Virus record (IMG/VR): IMGVR_UViG_3300037225_000218
Coordinates: 1 to 34,771 of that record
Origin: a virus
DNA length: 34,771 bases
Reading direction: 5' to 3' (one strand)
Translations under genes and position numbers: made by a program
Shown: in pieces, positions 6,106-15,638 of the stretch
Layout: the number at the start of each line of letters is the position of its first letter
How positions within the stretch are numbered: position 1 is the stretch's first letter
Notes under the pieces: generated by a model
What the model saw: the letters and a program-made list of their open reading frames with translations, nothing else
The model's database searches: none
What the model was told of the DNA's origin: nothing

Positions 6106-9100
6106 TGTCGGCTCCCGCCGGCTGGGCACCGGCCTTGAGTTCCTTCCAGTCGTTTTGTAGGATGTTCAGGTATCCCACCTTCTGTTCCCGCGTGATGCTC
6201 TGTGTCGCCCGAAGCTTGGCGAACATGGTTGGGCCCAGGGTCTTCTTCTCTTCAGGAGTAGCCACGGACCACACGCTCATTGCATCGTGCATATCGAGCG
6301 AGTGTACCGTTCCGGTCAGCCCGCTGAACTTGACGTGCTGCTTGATCGCCTGGAAGTCTGCCGGGAGTATCTTCCCGGAACGAAGGGCAGCCTGGATGTC
6401 TTCCCTGGCCGTTGGTGCGTTGGTGCGGAGGCCGGTCGCCAAGTCCCGAATGGTGTTGCTCTTCTCCACCTGTTCCTGGGTTCGCATGCCCTGGGGAACG
6501 CGGGCACGAATCAAGTCGCTGGCCTTTAGCTCGGCCGGGCTGTAGGTGATGTCCCGGCGGGCCGGCGTGATGCCGATGAGGGGCAGCAAGGCTTTGGGGC
6601 CTTCCTTCTCCACGTTGGGAAGTTGCTTCATGGAGAACGGAGTGAATTGCTTCGCTCCGAACTTGGCCACGTCGGCGAGTTGCTTCATGATAGGATCGTC
6701 TTCATTCCTGATCTTAGCCCCGTAGTAATCCTGGTTGCTCATCATGTCCCATAGGGAGTGAACGAGCGGGTGGACCTTGTTCTTCAGAGTCTCGCTCGGG
6801 CTCTTCGCGTAGGCGTACACGTCTTTCATGTACGTCGGCAAGGAATACCGCATGTCGTGGCCCGCATTGTCTTTCGTTCCTGTCTTCGGGAAGAACCAGT
6901 CCTTGAGTTCATCCGGGGCCTTGCCGTTGAGCATGTAATGCATCATGCCGCCCACGAGCCCGGACATCACTGGCATCGCTGCGGTGTACGCCATGCGGTG
7001 CGTGAAGGAAGCGTTCCTGCCCCTCACCAAGTTCAGGCCCGCTTTGCTGAAGTCCAGAGCCCCGCCGCCGAGTTCGCGGATGGTGCCCAGGTTCCAGCCC
7101 ACGGAGCGGGTCGAGGCCATGGCCAAGTCCTTCGCCGCTTTGTTCCAGAACAGATTGTCGTAGACAAGCTGGCCCATGCGGTTGTCCACCGAATCCCACG
7201 CCTTGCCTGCGGCAGATCGAAGCTGATCGGGCGTTGCGTTAGGACCGAGGCGTTGCATTTCAAACTTGGCGAGGTCCATGAAGACGCCCATTTTCATGCG
7301 GGGAACGATCTTTTCCATGAGCGGCTTGCCGGCGAGTTCTATCGCAGCGGCCGGGGCTCGTAGAGCGGCCCCCAGGTAGTTGCCCTTGCGGTACGCCTCC
7401 ATCATCTTGTCGGCGACTCCCGTGTGGTAGAAGTCATCCATCTTCGCCCTGCCCCCGCCCTCCTTCATGAGCTTCACAAGCTGTGCTGTCTCGGGGTCCG
7501 TGGACCCGGGATTAAACCATTCGCGAAGCATCTTGTTGCCACGCATGATGTTCTCAACGGCCGGACCCAGGACGGTTGACGCCATGCCTGCGGACTTGGC
7601 CGCTTCCTTGAACTGCCCCTCGCCGAGTTGGCGAAGCCCCAGGGCGAGCTTGGACGTGGCCGAGTCCATGCTGGTCATCGCCAGATGAAACCCGGACAGG
7701 CCGAGTTGGACGCTGTTCATCAGATTGCCGGCCCCCAGGAAACCCCGGAAAGCCCCGCCGAAATACTTGTTGCCACGCAGGCCGGGAGACAACTGGTTGT
7801 TCACCACGTTGGCCACGGCGTCAGGAGCCACTCGGTAGCCGGCTATGCTCAATGAGCCGGGCACGCCGGGGGGAGCGTACACAGTGGCGATGTTGTCGTT
7901 GATGCGGGAGTACCCATCCGGGGTCTTGCCCGTGGCCCGCACGTATTGAAGCAGTCCCTTCTGGTCCATTTCCTGGAGGGCTTGGTGGGCCGTGATGTAC
8001 TTGTCCATTTCTCTGGCTCGAAGACGCATCATGTCCACCGGGTTTTCGGTGACAGGCGTGAGCCCGGCCGCGATGCCATCAGAGAAGAAGGGCAGGGTGC
8101 GGGCCTTTAGGAACCCCTTCTTCCCCTCCAACGGAGCCTTGGCCATGGCGGAAGCATAGACCTTCTGTGCCTTCGCTGGGTCTTCCCAAAGGTGCGGGAA
8201 ATAGTCCTGAATGAAGTTGGTGAGCTTACCCGTGCCCAGTGCCTGGACCTGTTTCAGTCGGTCATCGAAGACCTGCCGAATCGCGTCAGCCGTGGGCTGA
8301 AGCTCGGGCCGGGCCTGGGGCATGCCTCTCTCAATGCGGTCGATCATGTCCCGCGTCTCGGCGACTGGAAGTGTGTCGAGAAACTTACGCCCCTTGTCGA
8401 ATGCGGCGTTGATGCGGTCGGAGCGTTGGGCCAATTCGGAGTTGCGTTGTCTCCAGATTTCAGCCGTCGCTTGCCCTTCCGGCGTACGGGTCTGCGGAGC
8501 CACCACGGACTTGATGCCTTCCCACGCCTTGCTTACAGCTTCACCTACGTCCTTGGCTTTGCTCTTCAGGTCTTCGTCCCAAAACTTGCGGACGGTTGCA
8601 CTTCCGGGGAGGGCGGCTCCAGGTTCTTCTGCCGCAGCAGCGGGAACTGCTTCACCGGCTTGGCCTGCCCCGGTTGGTTGACCGGAGACGCCACGCTCGA
8701 CCCCGCCTGCCCCATTGCTTGGTAGAGTGCTTTCAAAGACGGCATCCGGCCCTGCTGTCGGAGTTGTGCCGCCTTGCTGGCCAACTGCCGCTTGTCGTGC
8801 GGTCCAATCATATCGTACTCCTGGCTCTGAAAGCCGTTCTGCTGCTTTACTGAATGATCCTGATTCCGCCTTCGCTCCGTGGGCTTTGAAAAGTTGTTGC
8901 TCGTGGTACCAGAGAACCGCCTGTACTTCTGACGGGTCCATGTTCATTCGCTTGCCAAGCTCTACGACCGCCTTGTCCATCACTTCCCGCTCCGCATCGT
9001 TACGGGGAGCGTCCTGCATTTCCCCGTTGGCGTTGAACATCGTTCCCATCCAGCGGTTCCAGGTGCGGGAGAACCACATGTCCTTGGTGATCTTGTCTTG

Positions 9101-12100
9101 AATGCCGTGAATGTTGGCGGCGAAAGTTCCGATCTTCGGGCCGAACATATCGAGGCCACGGGCAGGGTCGGTAGGCTTCCCGGACACGTTGGGGTTGAGC
9201 CCCAGCGAAGCGGAGAAGTCATTCACGTCTTTCACGGTCTTCTTCTGGAGAAGCCAATCCGCCGCCCCGGCTTCGCCCTTCTGGTCTATCAAAGCCTGGA
9301 GTCGGCCCAGGGGCAGCTTGAAGTTCTGCCCCAGCGTTCCGGGCCAAGTCAGGCCACCGGGCTGCGTGAGCGGAATCTTCCCGGTCTTCTCCCACTGATC
9401 GTAGATGGCCTCCGCATGCTTCATGTTCACGTTGGGCTTGTTCCCCTGGGACGTAATCGCCAGCAGGCTCTTGAATATGGTCATGCGTTCCGGCTTGGCA
9501 AGCTCCGGGTGCATGGCGATCATCGTCTTTTCCATTTTCGCGAGATCGTTCTTATACCAATCCTTGCCGCTATCGGGTTGGCCTAGCTGGTACTCTGTCT
9601 CCGGGATGCCGGCGGCGATGGCCCGGTCGATTTGGGACTTCTCGCTGGACCCAGCCTTGCCCACTAGCTTCTTCGTTCGGGCGTTGAGAAGCTTGGCCAC
9701 GTCTTCGGTCTTCACGTTCTTGGCCTGCTGTGTCTCACCGAACATGCTCTTCGTGGAATTGAGCGGCTCCTCACGGAGCTTAGTGGACTCCAAGGCGGTC
9801 AAGTCTTTTTCCTTCTTCGCCTTCTTTTCCGTGGCCGGCAAAAGCGAAGGGGCTTCGCCACTCTGTACGAATGGAATGACCTTTCCAGCTTCGGTTTCCG
9901 CCGGGAGTCCGCCCGCCCCAACGCGAGATTTGAGTTCCTTGAGCCCGGCGATGACTTGGTTCGTGTATCGCCCGCCCTCCGTGTACGAGCGAAGGTGGGT
10001 CAGCAATGCATCGACGCCGCGAGAGAGAAGGCCCCGGTCGGTCTGAAACACTTCATTGAAAGCTCTGTTGGACCGCATGAGCTTCCCGACGACCATAGGC
10101 ACAACTTCACGATCAAGATACCGGGAAGTAAGGTCTTCCTTAGCCCCGCCCGACTCTGTGTAGTTCTTAGAGTATTCTCGTTGAATGGAGTCTTTGAGCC
10201 ATTGAGGAGCGGCGTCGGCCAGCCGCTGCATCAAATCGCCGCTTGTCTCTTGGGCTCCGTGAGCGGCTTCATGCAACACCGTCTCCCGCAACCCTTCCGG
10301 GGTGAAATTTTGCTTGTGGTCCACGTTGACGTACAGGCGGTCGCCCTGGTAGAATCCCCGAGTGTCCTTCTCGCCGCCGGTGAACCCGATGACGTTCGAC
10401 TGCCCCAACTTGCCCGCTGCATCTAAGGCTGGTTTCATGCGAGCCGGAATCGGAGCTTCCTTCGCACCAGGAACCGTCTCTTCGAGCGGAGTAGGGGCAG
10501 GGGCGGCTTCCTCTCGCGGGGTCACGCCGTGTTCCACCAAGAGCTTCCGCACTTCCGGAGACATGGGGGGTTGCTTGGGGGGTGAAGTCTCTAGCGTCTC
10601 CGTTGCCTTCTCCACCGCCGTCTTGTTCCTCGCGGCAAGCTCGGGAGCCACCGGGGGCAGCACGGGCTTCTGCCCCGCCGTAAGTTCCTTGGCCCTGGCC
10701 TCCATCGAACCGGGCGAGTAGTTCTTCGCCGCCGCCTCACGCTCGGCCTGGGGGACTTCCCTCCGGCTTTCCGTGTAGGGTTGCTTGTTCAAGTCGGCCG
10801 GAACATTCCCCCGCTTATGCTCGTCGTTCTTAATGAACGGCTCCAGGGCCTTGTTGTACTCTTCGGGATTGAGCCCGTCCGCTTTAACCGAATCGTTCTC
10901 CGCTGCGGTCGCGTACTGGTGAGCTTCAGCGTAGGACAGTCCTTTGTCCATCAGTCTCTTCTCTACGTCTTCGTGAAGAGCAAGGTATTTGTCCGGGTTA
11001 ACATCCTGTGGTTTCCCGTCCGCTCCCGTGAGCTTGAGCGTAGGCGGGGTATCCTTGTCGATGTATACGACGTGGCCAGTCGTGTCCGTTCCCCCAAGAT
11101 ACGGAATGTTGTGCGTCCGATCAATGGTCACGCCTTCGGCTGGAGCCCCGGCCGCTTGAGCGTCAACTTTGGCACGCACCGCCTGCCCTTGCTCCGCTGC
11201 CTGCTCCGGCGTCACGCCTTGAGCGGCCAGCCATTCCGTCGCCGCCTTCTGCCTTCGTCCGGGAGTCTGGTCCGGCCCAGGGGTGGCGATGTATAGAGCC
11301 TTGTCCATATCAGAAGCAAACTTGATCGCCACGCCACGGCTCCCAGCCGCGTCCTGGACGCGATGCTTGGGCTCGTATCCCTCCAGAGAAGGGGGCAGGG
11401 GTTCCGTCGTTTCTGGAGCGACTGGCTGGCGGGAACCGGCCTCCTGGGCGGAAGGCTGGACGATGCCGGACAAGTCTGGAGCGGCAGGCCCCGGCTTTGT
11501 GTTAACCTGGGCACCTTGTTCGCCCTGTGCCGCTTGCTCGTGGCCCGGCATGAATGGCGATCCAATGCCGCCGGCGAAGATGCCGCTGGCCAAAGATTGC
11601 ACGGTCTGTTCAAAGTTTGCGTTCTTTCCCGTGAGAGCGTAACTCGACGCTTGTCGCGTTAAGTCTTGGAGAGCCGCTACACCACCCTGGGCCGCAGCAC
11701 CATTCAGGGCGGACTCCAGCTTCGCCCGCAAGCCGACGCTGGCAGGCTGGCCCAACGCACCAAATTTCATCAGATAGGTATTCACAGCGGAAGAGACAGC
11801 GGCCCCCATGGTCGCTTTCAATTCCGCCTGCTTTGGGTCGAGGCCCTGGGCGACTCCATCGGCGTAGATTTTCTTGTACGCCCCATTGAATTCCTGGGTA
11901 GCCACTTCGCCGAATATCGCCCGGCCCGCCGTCGTGGCCCCGGCCTTGGCGGCGGCTGTCTCACTCGCCCCGGAGGCAGCGGCTTCAGCGGCGGATGCGG
12001 CCCCGAGAACCTTGCCGCCCCCGGCCAGGACGAGCAACGAAGGCACCTGGGCCAGCCCTTCTTCAACCATGCCATACGTCGGGTTCTCTTGCCCGTACGT

Positions 12101-12952
12101 GCTGCCGGGCAAGTGCTTAGCCTCCGCAGCGTCTATAGCCTGCGTGTTCAAATTGTACTGTTGCAGCCGGTCAAACTGCTGTTGAGCGATTTGGGAGTCT
12201 TTGCCGAAGACGGCGGCGGAAGCGTGGTACATGCCTTGGTTGAACGCCCGGCCGAAAAACTCGACCGGGTTCTTTCCCAAGTCGGCCACGTTGGCGGCGG
12301 AACGATACAGAAGTCCGGCCGCTGCACTTGTTCGATCCTGGGGCGTGATGACCGCCTTCGTCTGCGGATCGATGGTGAAAGCGGGAAGAACAGAACTGTC
12401 CTTTCCCGCTGCCAGCAGGTTCTTGCGAACATAGTTGTACATGTCCGCATCGGTCGCTTGAGGATGGGTCAGGTAATACTGCTTGGCGATCTGCGTCCCA
12501 AACGTATCCCGGTCGTGGACGTAGCCGTCGATATAGTAACGAAGCGTGCCGATGTGGTTCTCCTGGGCCACTGTCTCCGGGGACATGGTGGATCGCATCC
12601 ATTCAGCAGCGACATTGGGGTCGTCCTCCGCTGCCCCTTTTGCCTTGGCGTACTCTTTAGCCTGGGGGCCAAGCCCAGGACTTTGTAATACTTGGTTGCC
12701 GATGTCGGCCCAATGGTCGCGAGACAGGAATGAAGTGTCTTTGTACGCCTCGTTCCCTTCCCTCGACACTTCCGAGAGTTGATTCCCAATCTGCGGAGCG
12801 TCTCCCCGCTCGTCAAACGGGACGTAGCCCGGAGGAGGAGGAGGAGCGACATGCTGTATCGGGACATATCCTTCCGGGGGCGGTGGGGCCTGGAAAGGAA
12901 CGTAGCCGGACGGAGGAGCAGGAATGCTTGTCACGTCGTTAGCTTGCGTCAT
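6098..12952 (-). CDS. giant polyvalent virion/ejection protein with HEXXH peptidase-like motif
   Basis: A 2284-residue protein, the largest in the window, in the place held by internal ejection proteins in podoviruses. Residues 13-46 carry three Pro-rich repeats ending in GYVPF or GYVPI. An Ala-rich helical region follows (about 200-480). Near residue 894 is LHEAAHG, a zinc-peptidase HEXXH motif inside a stretch resembling domains of polyvalent phage proteins. Residues roughly 1085-1360 look like the DUF7178-type domain, with SRTWNRWMG and VQAVLWYHEQQLFKAHG. The last 800 residues are helical with mildly hydrophobic stretches, as in large polyvalent phage proteins. Most likely it is packaged and injected, with peptidase and possibly protective or cell-wall functions. 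ATG 12952 overlaps the previous stop as ATGA. Domain limits are approximate. Confidence 0.75.
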   Translation of the reverse strand: MTQANDVTSIPAPPSGYVPFQAPPPPEGYVPIQHVAPPPPPGYVPFDERGDAPQIGNQLSEVSREGNEAYKDTSFLSRDHWADIGNQVLQSPGLGPQAKEYAKAKGAAEDDPNVAAEWMRSTMSPETVAQENHIGTLRYYIDGYVHDRDTFGTQIAKQYYLTHPQATDADMYNYVRKNLLAAGKDSSVLPAFTIDPQTKAVITPQDRTSAAAGLLYRSAANVADLGKNPVEFFGRAFNQGMYHASAAVFGKDSQIAQQQFDRLQQYNLNTQAIDAAEAKHLPGSTYGQENPTYGMVEEGLAQVPSLLVLAGGGKVLGAASAAEAAASGASETAAAKAGATTAGRAIFGEVATQEFNGAYKKIYADGVAQGLDPKQAELKATMGAAVSSAVNTYLMKFGALGQPASVGLRAKLESALNGAAAQGGVAALQDLTRQASSYALTGKNANFEQTVQSLASGIFAGGIGSPFMPGHEQAAQGEQGAQVNTKPGPAAPDLSGIVQPSAQEAGSRQPVAPETTEPLPPSLEGYEPKHRVQDAAGSRGVAIKFASDMDKALYIATPGPDQTPGRRQKAATEWLAAQGVTPEQAAEQGQAVRAKVDAQAAGAPAEGVTIDRTHNIPYLGGTDTTGHVVYIDKDTPPTLKLTGADGKPQDVNPDKYLALHEDVEKRLMDKGLSYAEAHQYATAAENDSVKADGLNPEEYNKALEPFIKNDEHKRGNVPADLNKQPYTESRREVPQAEREAAAKNYSPGSMEARAKELTAGQKPVLPPVAPELAARNKTAVEKATETLETSPPKQPPMSPEVRKLLVEHGVTPREEAAPAPTPLEETVPGAKEAPIPARMKPALDAAGKLGQSNVIGFTGGEKDTRGFYQGDRLYVNVDHKQNFTPEGLRETVLHEAAHGAQETSGDLMQRLADAAPQWLKDSIQREYSKNYTESGGAKEDLTSRYLDREVVPMVVGKLMRSNRAFNEVFQTDRGLLSRGVDALLTHLRSYTEGGRYTNQVIAGLKELKSRVGAGGLPAETEAGKVIPFVQSGEAPSLLPATEKKAKKEKDLTALESTKLREEPLNSTKSMFGETQQAKNVKTEDVAKLLNARTKKLVGKAGSSEKSQIDRAIAAGIPETEYQLGQPDSGKDWYKNDLAKMEKTMIAMHPELAKPERMTIFKSLLAITSQGNKPNVNMKHAEAIYDQWEKTGKIPLTQPGGLTWPGTLGQNFKLPLGRLQALIDQKGEAGAADWLLQKKTVKDVNDFSASLGLNPNVSGKPTDPARGLDMFGPKIGTFAANIHGIQDKITKDMWFSRTWNRWMGTMFNANGEMQDAPRNDAEREVMDKAVVELGKRMNMDPSEVQAVLWYHEQQLFKAHGAKAESGSFSKAAERLSEPGVRYDWTARQAAVGQQGGTTPTAGPDAVFESTLPSNGAGGVERGVSGQPTGAGQAGEAVPAAAAEEPGAALPGSATVRKFWDEDLKSKAKDVGEAVSKAWEGIKSVVAPQTRTPEGQATAEIWRQRNSELAQRSDRINAAFDKGRKFLDTLPVAETRDMIDRIERGMPQARPELQPTADAIRQVFDDRLKQVQALGTGKLTNFIQDYFPHLWEDPAKAQKVYASAMAKAPLEGKKGFLKARTLPFFSDGIAAGLTPVTENPVDMMRLRAREMDKYITAHQALQEMDQKGLLQYVRATGKTPDGYSRINDNIATVYAPPGVPGSLSIAGYRVAPDAVANVVNNQLSPGLRGNKYFGGAFRGFLGAGNLMNSVQLGLSGFHLAMTSMDSATSKLALGLRQLGEGQFKEAAKSAGMASTVLGPAVENIMRGNKMLREWFNPGSTDPETAQLVKLMKEGGGRAKMDDFYHTGVADKMMEAYRKGNYLGAALRAPAAAIELAGKPLMEKIVPRMKMGVFMDLAKFEMQRLGPNATPDQLRSAAGKAWDSVDNRMGQLVYDNLFWNKAAKDLAMASTRSVGWNLGTIRELGGGALDFSKAGLNLVRGRNASFTHRMAYTAAMPVMSGLVGGMMHYMLNGKAPDELKDWFFPKTGTKDNAGHDMRYSLPTYMKDVYAYAKSPSETLKNKVHPLVHSLWDMMSNQDYYGAKIRNEDDPIMKQLADVAKFGAKQFTPFSMKQLPNVEKEGPKALLPLIGITPARRDITYSPAELKASDLIRARVPQGMRTQEQVEKSNTIRDLATGLRTNAPTAREDIQAALRSGKILPADFQAIKQHVKFSGLTGTVHSLDMHDAMSVWSVATPEEKKTLGPTMFAKLRATQSITREQKVGYLNILQNDWKELKAGAQPAGADNE

Positions 12953-13860
12953 TGCACGCTCTCCCATGTATTCGTGGCCGGGTTCAACTTGAGCTTATGT
13001 CCGGTTCGCGGATCAATCACGACTTGCTCGGAGACGGGGGCAGGGGTCGGCGAGCCCATGTCCGATCCGGTGTCGTGCTGGATGCCGTTACCTTGCTCTG
13101 GCGTCAGAGCGGCAGCATGAGACTTGGTGCTACGAGCGTGCCGCTTTGCATACGCGGTCTGTCGCTGATCGGCCAGCAGATTCATGGACTGAAGATGCTT
13201 ACTCAAGATGCTGTTGTACGTATCGTATTGAGTCTTCTGTTCCGGAGTCATGAAGGCCGGATCACCGAGGGCCTTCATAGCGGCTTGGGTCATCCCGACT
13301 TGCTGGTGAAGATCGTTCGCCTGCCCCGTGAACGCGTTGTCCTCCTCCTTATCCTGCATCAACGCATCGCGGGCGTCCGCCTGGGCCTGGGCGGCTGCGG
13401 CCCGCTGCTGGGCGATGGACGCCTGCGTATCCACTTGTTGCTGACGAACATCTGTTGACTTCAAGGCGTTCTGGAGCCGGCCCGTGGAGTAGGCGTCGTA
13501 GGTTCCCGCTCGTTGACTGGATGTATCGGCCCGTTGCTGGGATACGTCGAGCATCCCTTCGCGGTAATCATTGGTCGCCGCCATCTGTGCCTTGGCCAAC
13601 TCATTCTGGGCCTGATACCGGGTCTGCTCCATTCCCATTTGTTGGTGGGCGAGCCCCAGTTGGTTCTGCTGACCCTGGGCCTGGAGTGCCTCTTGAATCT
13701 GGTTGGCGTTCCTGCGGTCTAGTTCTTCCTGCGATTGATTCGTCAGATTGGCGAATTGCGTGAAATCCTGGAAGTTCTGTTGGGCCGCTTGATTCTTGCC
13801 GGCCTGTTGAGCCAGCCCAAGAGCGGAAGAAATTGGTCCGTACTGGATATTGAAAGCCAT
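12949..13860 (-). CDS. Gln/Ala-rich helical virion protein, unknown
   Basis: A 303-residue protein with very high Gln and Ala content over residues 15-170 (for example QQRADTSSQRAGTYDAYS and SIAQQRAAAAQAQAD), predicted as long helices, then a less regular C-terminus with DPRTGHKLKLNPATNTWESV, a short motif common at the end of phage proteins. No enzyme motif. GAGGAAG precedes the ATG. It sits between another Gln/Asn-rich protein and the giant ejection-type protein, so an internal or ejected virion role is likely by position and composition. Confidence 0.6.
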   Translation of the reverse strand: MAFNIQYGPISSALGLAQQAGKNQAAQQNFQDFTQFANLTNQSQEELDRRNANQIQEALQAQGQQNQLGLAHQQMGMEQTRYQAQNELAKAQMAATNDYREGMLDVSQQRADTSSQRAGTYDAYSTGRLQNALKSTDVRQQQVDTQASIAQQRAAAAQAQADARDALMQDKEEDNAFTGQANDLHQQVGMTQAAMKALGDPAFMTPEQKTQYDTYNSILSKHLQSMNLLADQRQTAYAKRHARSTKSHAAALTPEQGNGIQHDTGSDMGSPTPAPVSEQVVIDPRTGHKLKLNPATNTWESVQ

Positions 13861-13869
13861 GACTTCCTC

Positions 13870-15006
13870 TTATCGCTGACCGGCCAAGTATGCCGCATAC
13901 TTCTTGTTGGTGTCATTCGACGGAAGATTTGGGTCGTCGCCAATGCTCTTAGCAAACTGCTCCAGAGTCATCTGCTGCCCCGGAGCCGCCGAAGCCTTCG
14001 CCGCCGCCATGCTGTTTGCGATGCCATTCGGTTGAGCCGGCGTTGCCGCCGTAGCCGGAGAAGCCGCTTGAGCCGCAGGAGCGTTAGGCAAGGCGGTGAT
14101 TTGCGTATTACCCGCGTTGTTCATCCAGGTGTCGCCGGGAAGCGTGCCTTGCCCCTGACCCTGGGGCGAGACAGCCGAAGCGATGGACCCGCCGGTGCCG
14201 CCGCCGTAACCACCGCCGCCTCCAGACGCCGGGAAGTATTGCCCGCCCTGGGCGTTCGTTTGAGCCCCGCCGCCCCCGCTGCTGCTCATCCCGGAAGCCA
14301 CTGACGAGGAGCCCAGGCTTCCGCCCCCCGCCCCTCCACCGCCCGCCGGGGTCGCTCCATACCCAGCCGGAGCATTCACAGTCGTCCCGGTCATCTTGCC
14401 GGGCCCGGTCTTGGCCGCTGCATTCACGAGACTGGCGTATTCGTTCAGACTGGGAGCGTTGTTGTTCGCTGACTGGATGTAGCCAGCGACCTGCCCCGTC
14501 GTCTGATTCGCCTGATTCGCTTGGTTCAAGTTCAAGGCCGAGGCTCGGTTGGCCTGGGCTTCGGTAACGGAATTGACCGCATTCTGATAGTTGCGGGTGT
14601 TGCCGGCCTGCATCGTATCGAGGATGCTGGTGTTGTTAAGCCCGCGACTGACCGCCGATTGGGCCGTGCTGCCCTGGGCCTGCTGGTAGTTCAAGTTGGC
14701 CTGATTCATCGCGGTCTGACCGTAGCTCGCCGAGTTTGCGATGGCTTGCTTGATGTAATCCTGGGCCGTCTGACCACCGGCGGTCAGAACACCCAATCCC
14801 TGCCCATACCGCTGCTGGTTCGCTTGGTTCGCCTGATTCTGTGCGTTCTGTGCGTCTTGAATGGCTTGCTGAATCGAGTACGCGTTGCCGCTGGCTCCGC
14901 TGTTGTAAACGGGGGCAGGGGGTGGCGTGATGTTGACGCCGTTGTAGCTAAGGCCGGAAGCCCCAGGAGCGGCGGGGCGGGTTGCCCGAGTAGGTCGTGT
15001 TGCCAT
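13870..15006 (-). CDS. Gln/Asn- and Gly-rich virion protein, unknown
   Basis: A 378-residue protein. Residues 40-185 are rich in Gln, Asn and Ala with repeated AQNQANQANQQ-like runs. Residues about 215-285 are Gly/Ser-rich (GGGGAGGGSLGSSS and a second GGGGGYGGGTGG). The last 60 residues contain MTLEQFAKSIGDDPNLP. No catalytic motif. It is the first gene after a strong promoter (15019-15046); the predicted RNA start leaves a leader of only about six bases. With the next two genes it forms a three-gene module that looks like the ejection-protein set, inferred from position and composition. Confidence 0.6.
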   Translation of the reverse strand: MATRPTRATRPAAPGASGLSYNGVNITPPPAPVYNSGASGNAYSIQQAIQDAQNAQNQANQANQQRYGQGLGVLTAGGQTAQDYIKQAIANSASYGQTAMNQANLNYQQAQGSTAQSAVSRGLNNTSILDTMQAGNTRNYQNAVNSVTEAQANRASALNLNQANQANQTTGQVAGYIQSANNNAPSLNEYASLVNAAAKTGPGKMTGTTVNAPAGYGATPAGGGGAGGGSLGSSSVASGMSSSGGGGAQTNAQGGQYFPASGGGGGYGGGTGGSIASAVSPQGQGQGTLPGDTWMNNAGNTQITALPNAPAAQAASPATAATPAQPNGIANSMAAAKASAAPGQQMTLEQFAKSIGDDPNLPSNDTNKKYAAYLAGQR

Positions 15007-15018
15007 ATAAGTCCTATA

Positions 15019-15046
15019 AGTATACCACAGAAGCGTTAAAAGTCAA
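15019..15046 (-). promoter_or_regulatory. promoter, extended -10 type
   Basis: On the - strand: -35 TTGACT (15046-15041), 16-base spacer ending TGTGG, -10 TATACT (15024-15019). It lies between the fibre gene and the Gln/Asn-rich gene and reads leftward. The start codon at 15006 is 12 bases after the -10 box, so the leader is very short. It matches the pattern shared by six other promoters here. Confidence 0.85.
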
Positions 15047-15050
15047 GCCA

Positions 15051-15638
15051 TTACCGAAGGTAATCGACTAGAATCGTGCCGACCGGAGCGATAGCGTAGG
15101 TTATCACGGAGCCGGACGCCGTGTAATCCGTTGTAGGCGTCAGCCTCATTCCGGCCTTGTACGCTTGCACTGTGTTGGCCTGGGACGTATTGGCCAAGTA
15201 ATACACCGTGTTGGTCGCCGTCGCAGTCGGCACTTCGCTAAACACAAGGTTCGTAGCGGAGAACGGAGTGGTCCATCCCAGGCCCGTCGATACCCCGCTA
15301 GACGCGGTAAGCACTTGCCCGTTCGTTGCACTGACCGGCACCCGTGTTGGGACTGTGCTAAATCCCAGCAAATCGCCCTTGGTCGTTACCGGGTATTGAA
15401 AGGCAAGCCCTGCGTTGGACAACGATAGACTGGCATTGCCTGACGGGTCCAGCTTGATCGTCATGGCCCCGCTGGTGGAGGTGAGCCCTCCGGCGGGCAG
15501 GAATGTAATCTGAATTTGCGTCCCAGTATTCAGTAACGGGTTGGCGACTTTCACGTATGACGTAGAATCGCCATGCACCGCTCGCTGGGCGTTACGACGC
15601 AATCGCTGGGAGTTGGCTGAATTTCTGTCGCTTGCCAT
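15051..15638 (-). CDS. tail fibre-like protein
   Basis: A 195-residue protein carrying TTKGDLLGFSTVPTRVPV followed by NGQVLTASSGVSTGLGW, a motif pair typical of phage tail fibres and appendages. The N-terminus is basic (NSQRLRRNAQRAV) and could dock on the tail. The C-terminus (MRLTPTTDYTASGSVITYAI) resembles a short beta-structured tip. It is short for a receptor-binding fibre, so it may be an appendage base or a small spike. ATG 15638 shares one base with the nozzle stop (TAATG) and has GGAGA upstream. No chaperone or lyase domain is visible. Confidence 0.7.
   Translation of the reverse strand: MASDRNSANSQRLRRNAQRAVHGDSTSYVKVANPLLNTGTQIQITFLPAGGLTSTSGAMTIKLDPSGNASLSLSNAGLAFQYPVTTKGDLLGFSTVPTRVPVSATNGQVLTASSGVSTGLGWTTPFSATNLVFSEVPTATATNTVYYLANTSQANTVQAYKAGMRLTPTTDYTASGSVITYAIAPVGTILVDYLR

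Noticed and set aside
11666-12688. Long + strand frame (340 codons) opposite the giant virion gene
   Set aside because: Shadow of GC-rich codon bias; rich in Arg, Gly and His, no start context, and the opposite strand encodes a coherent long protein.
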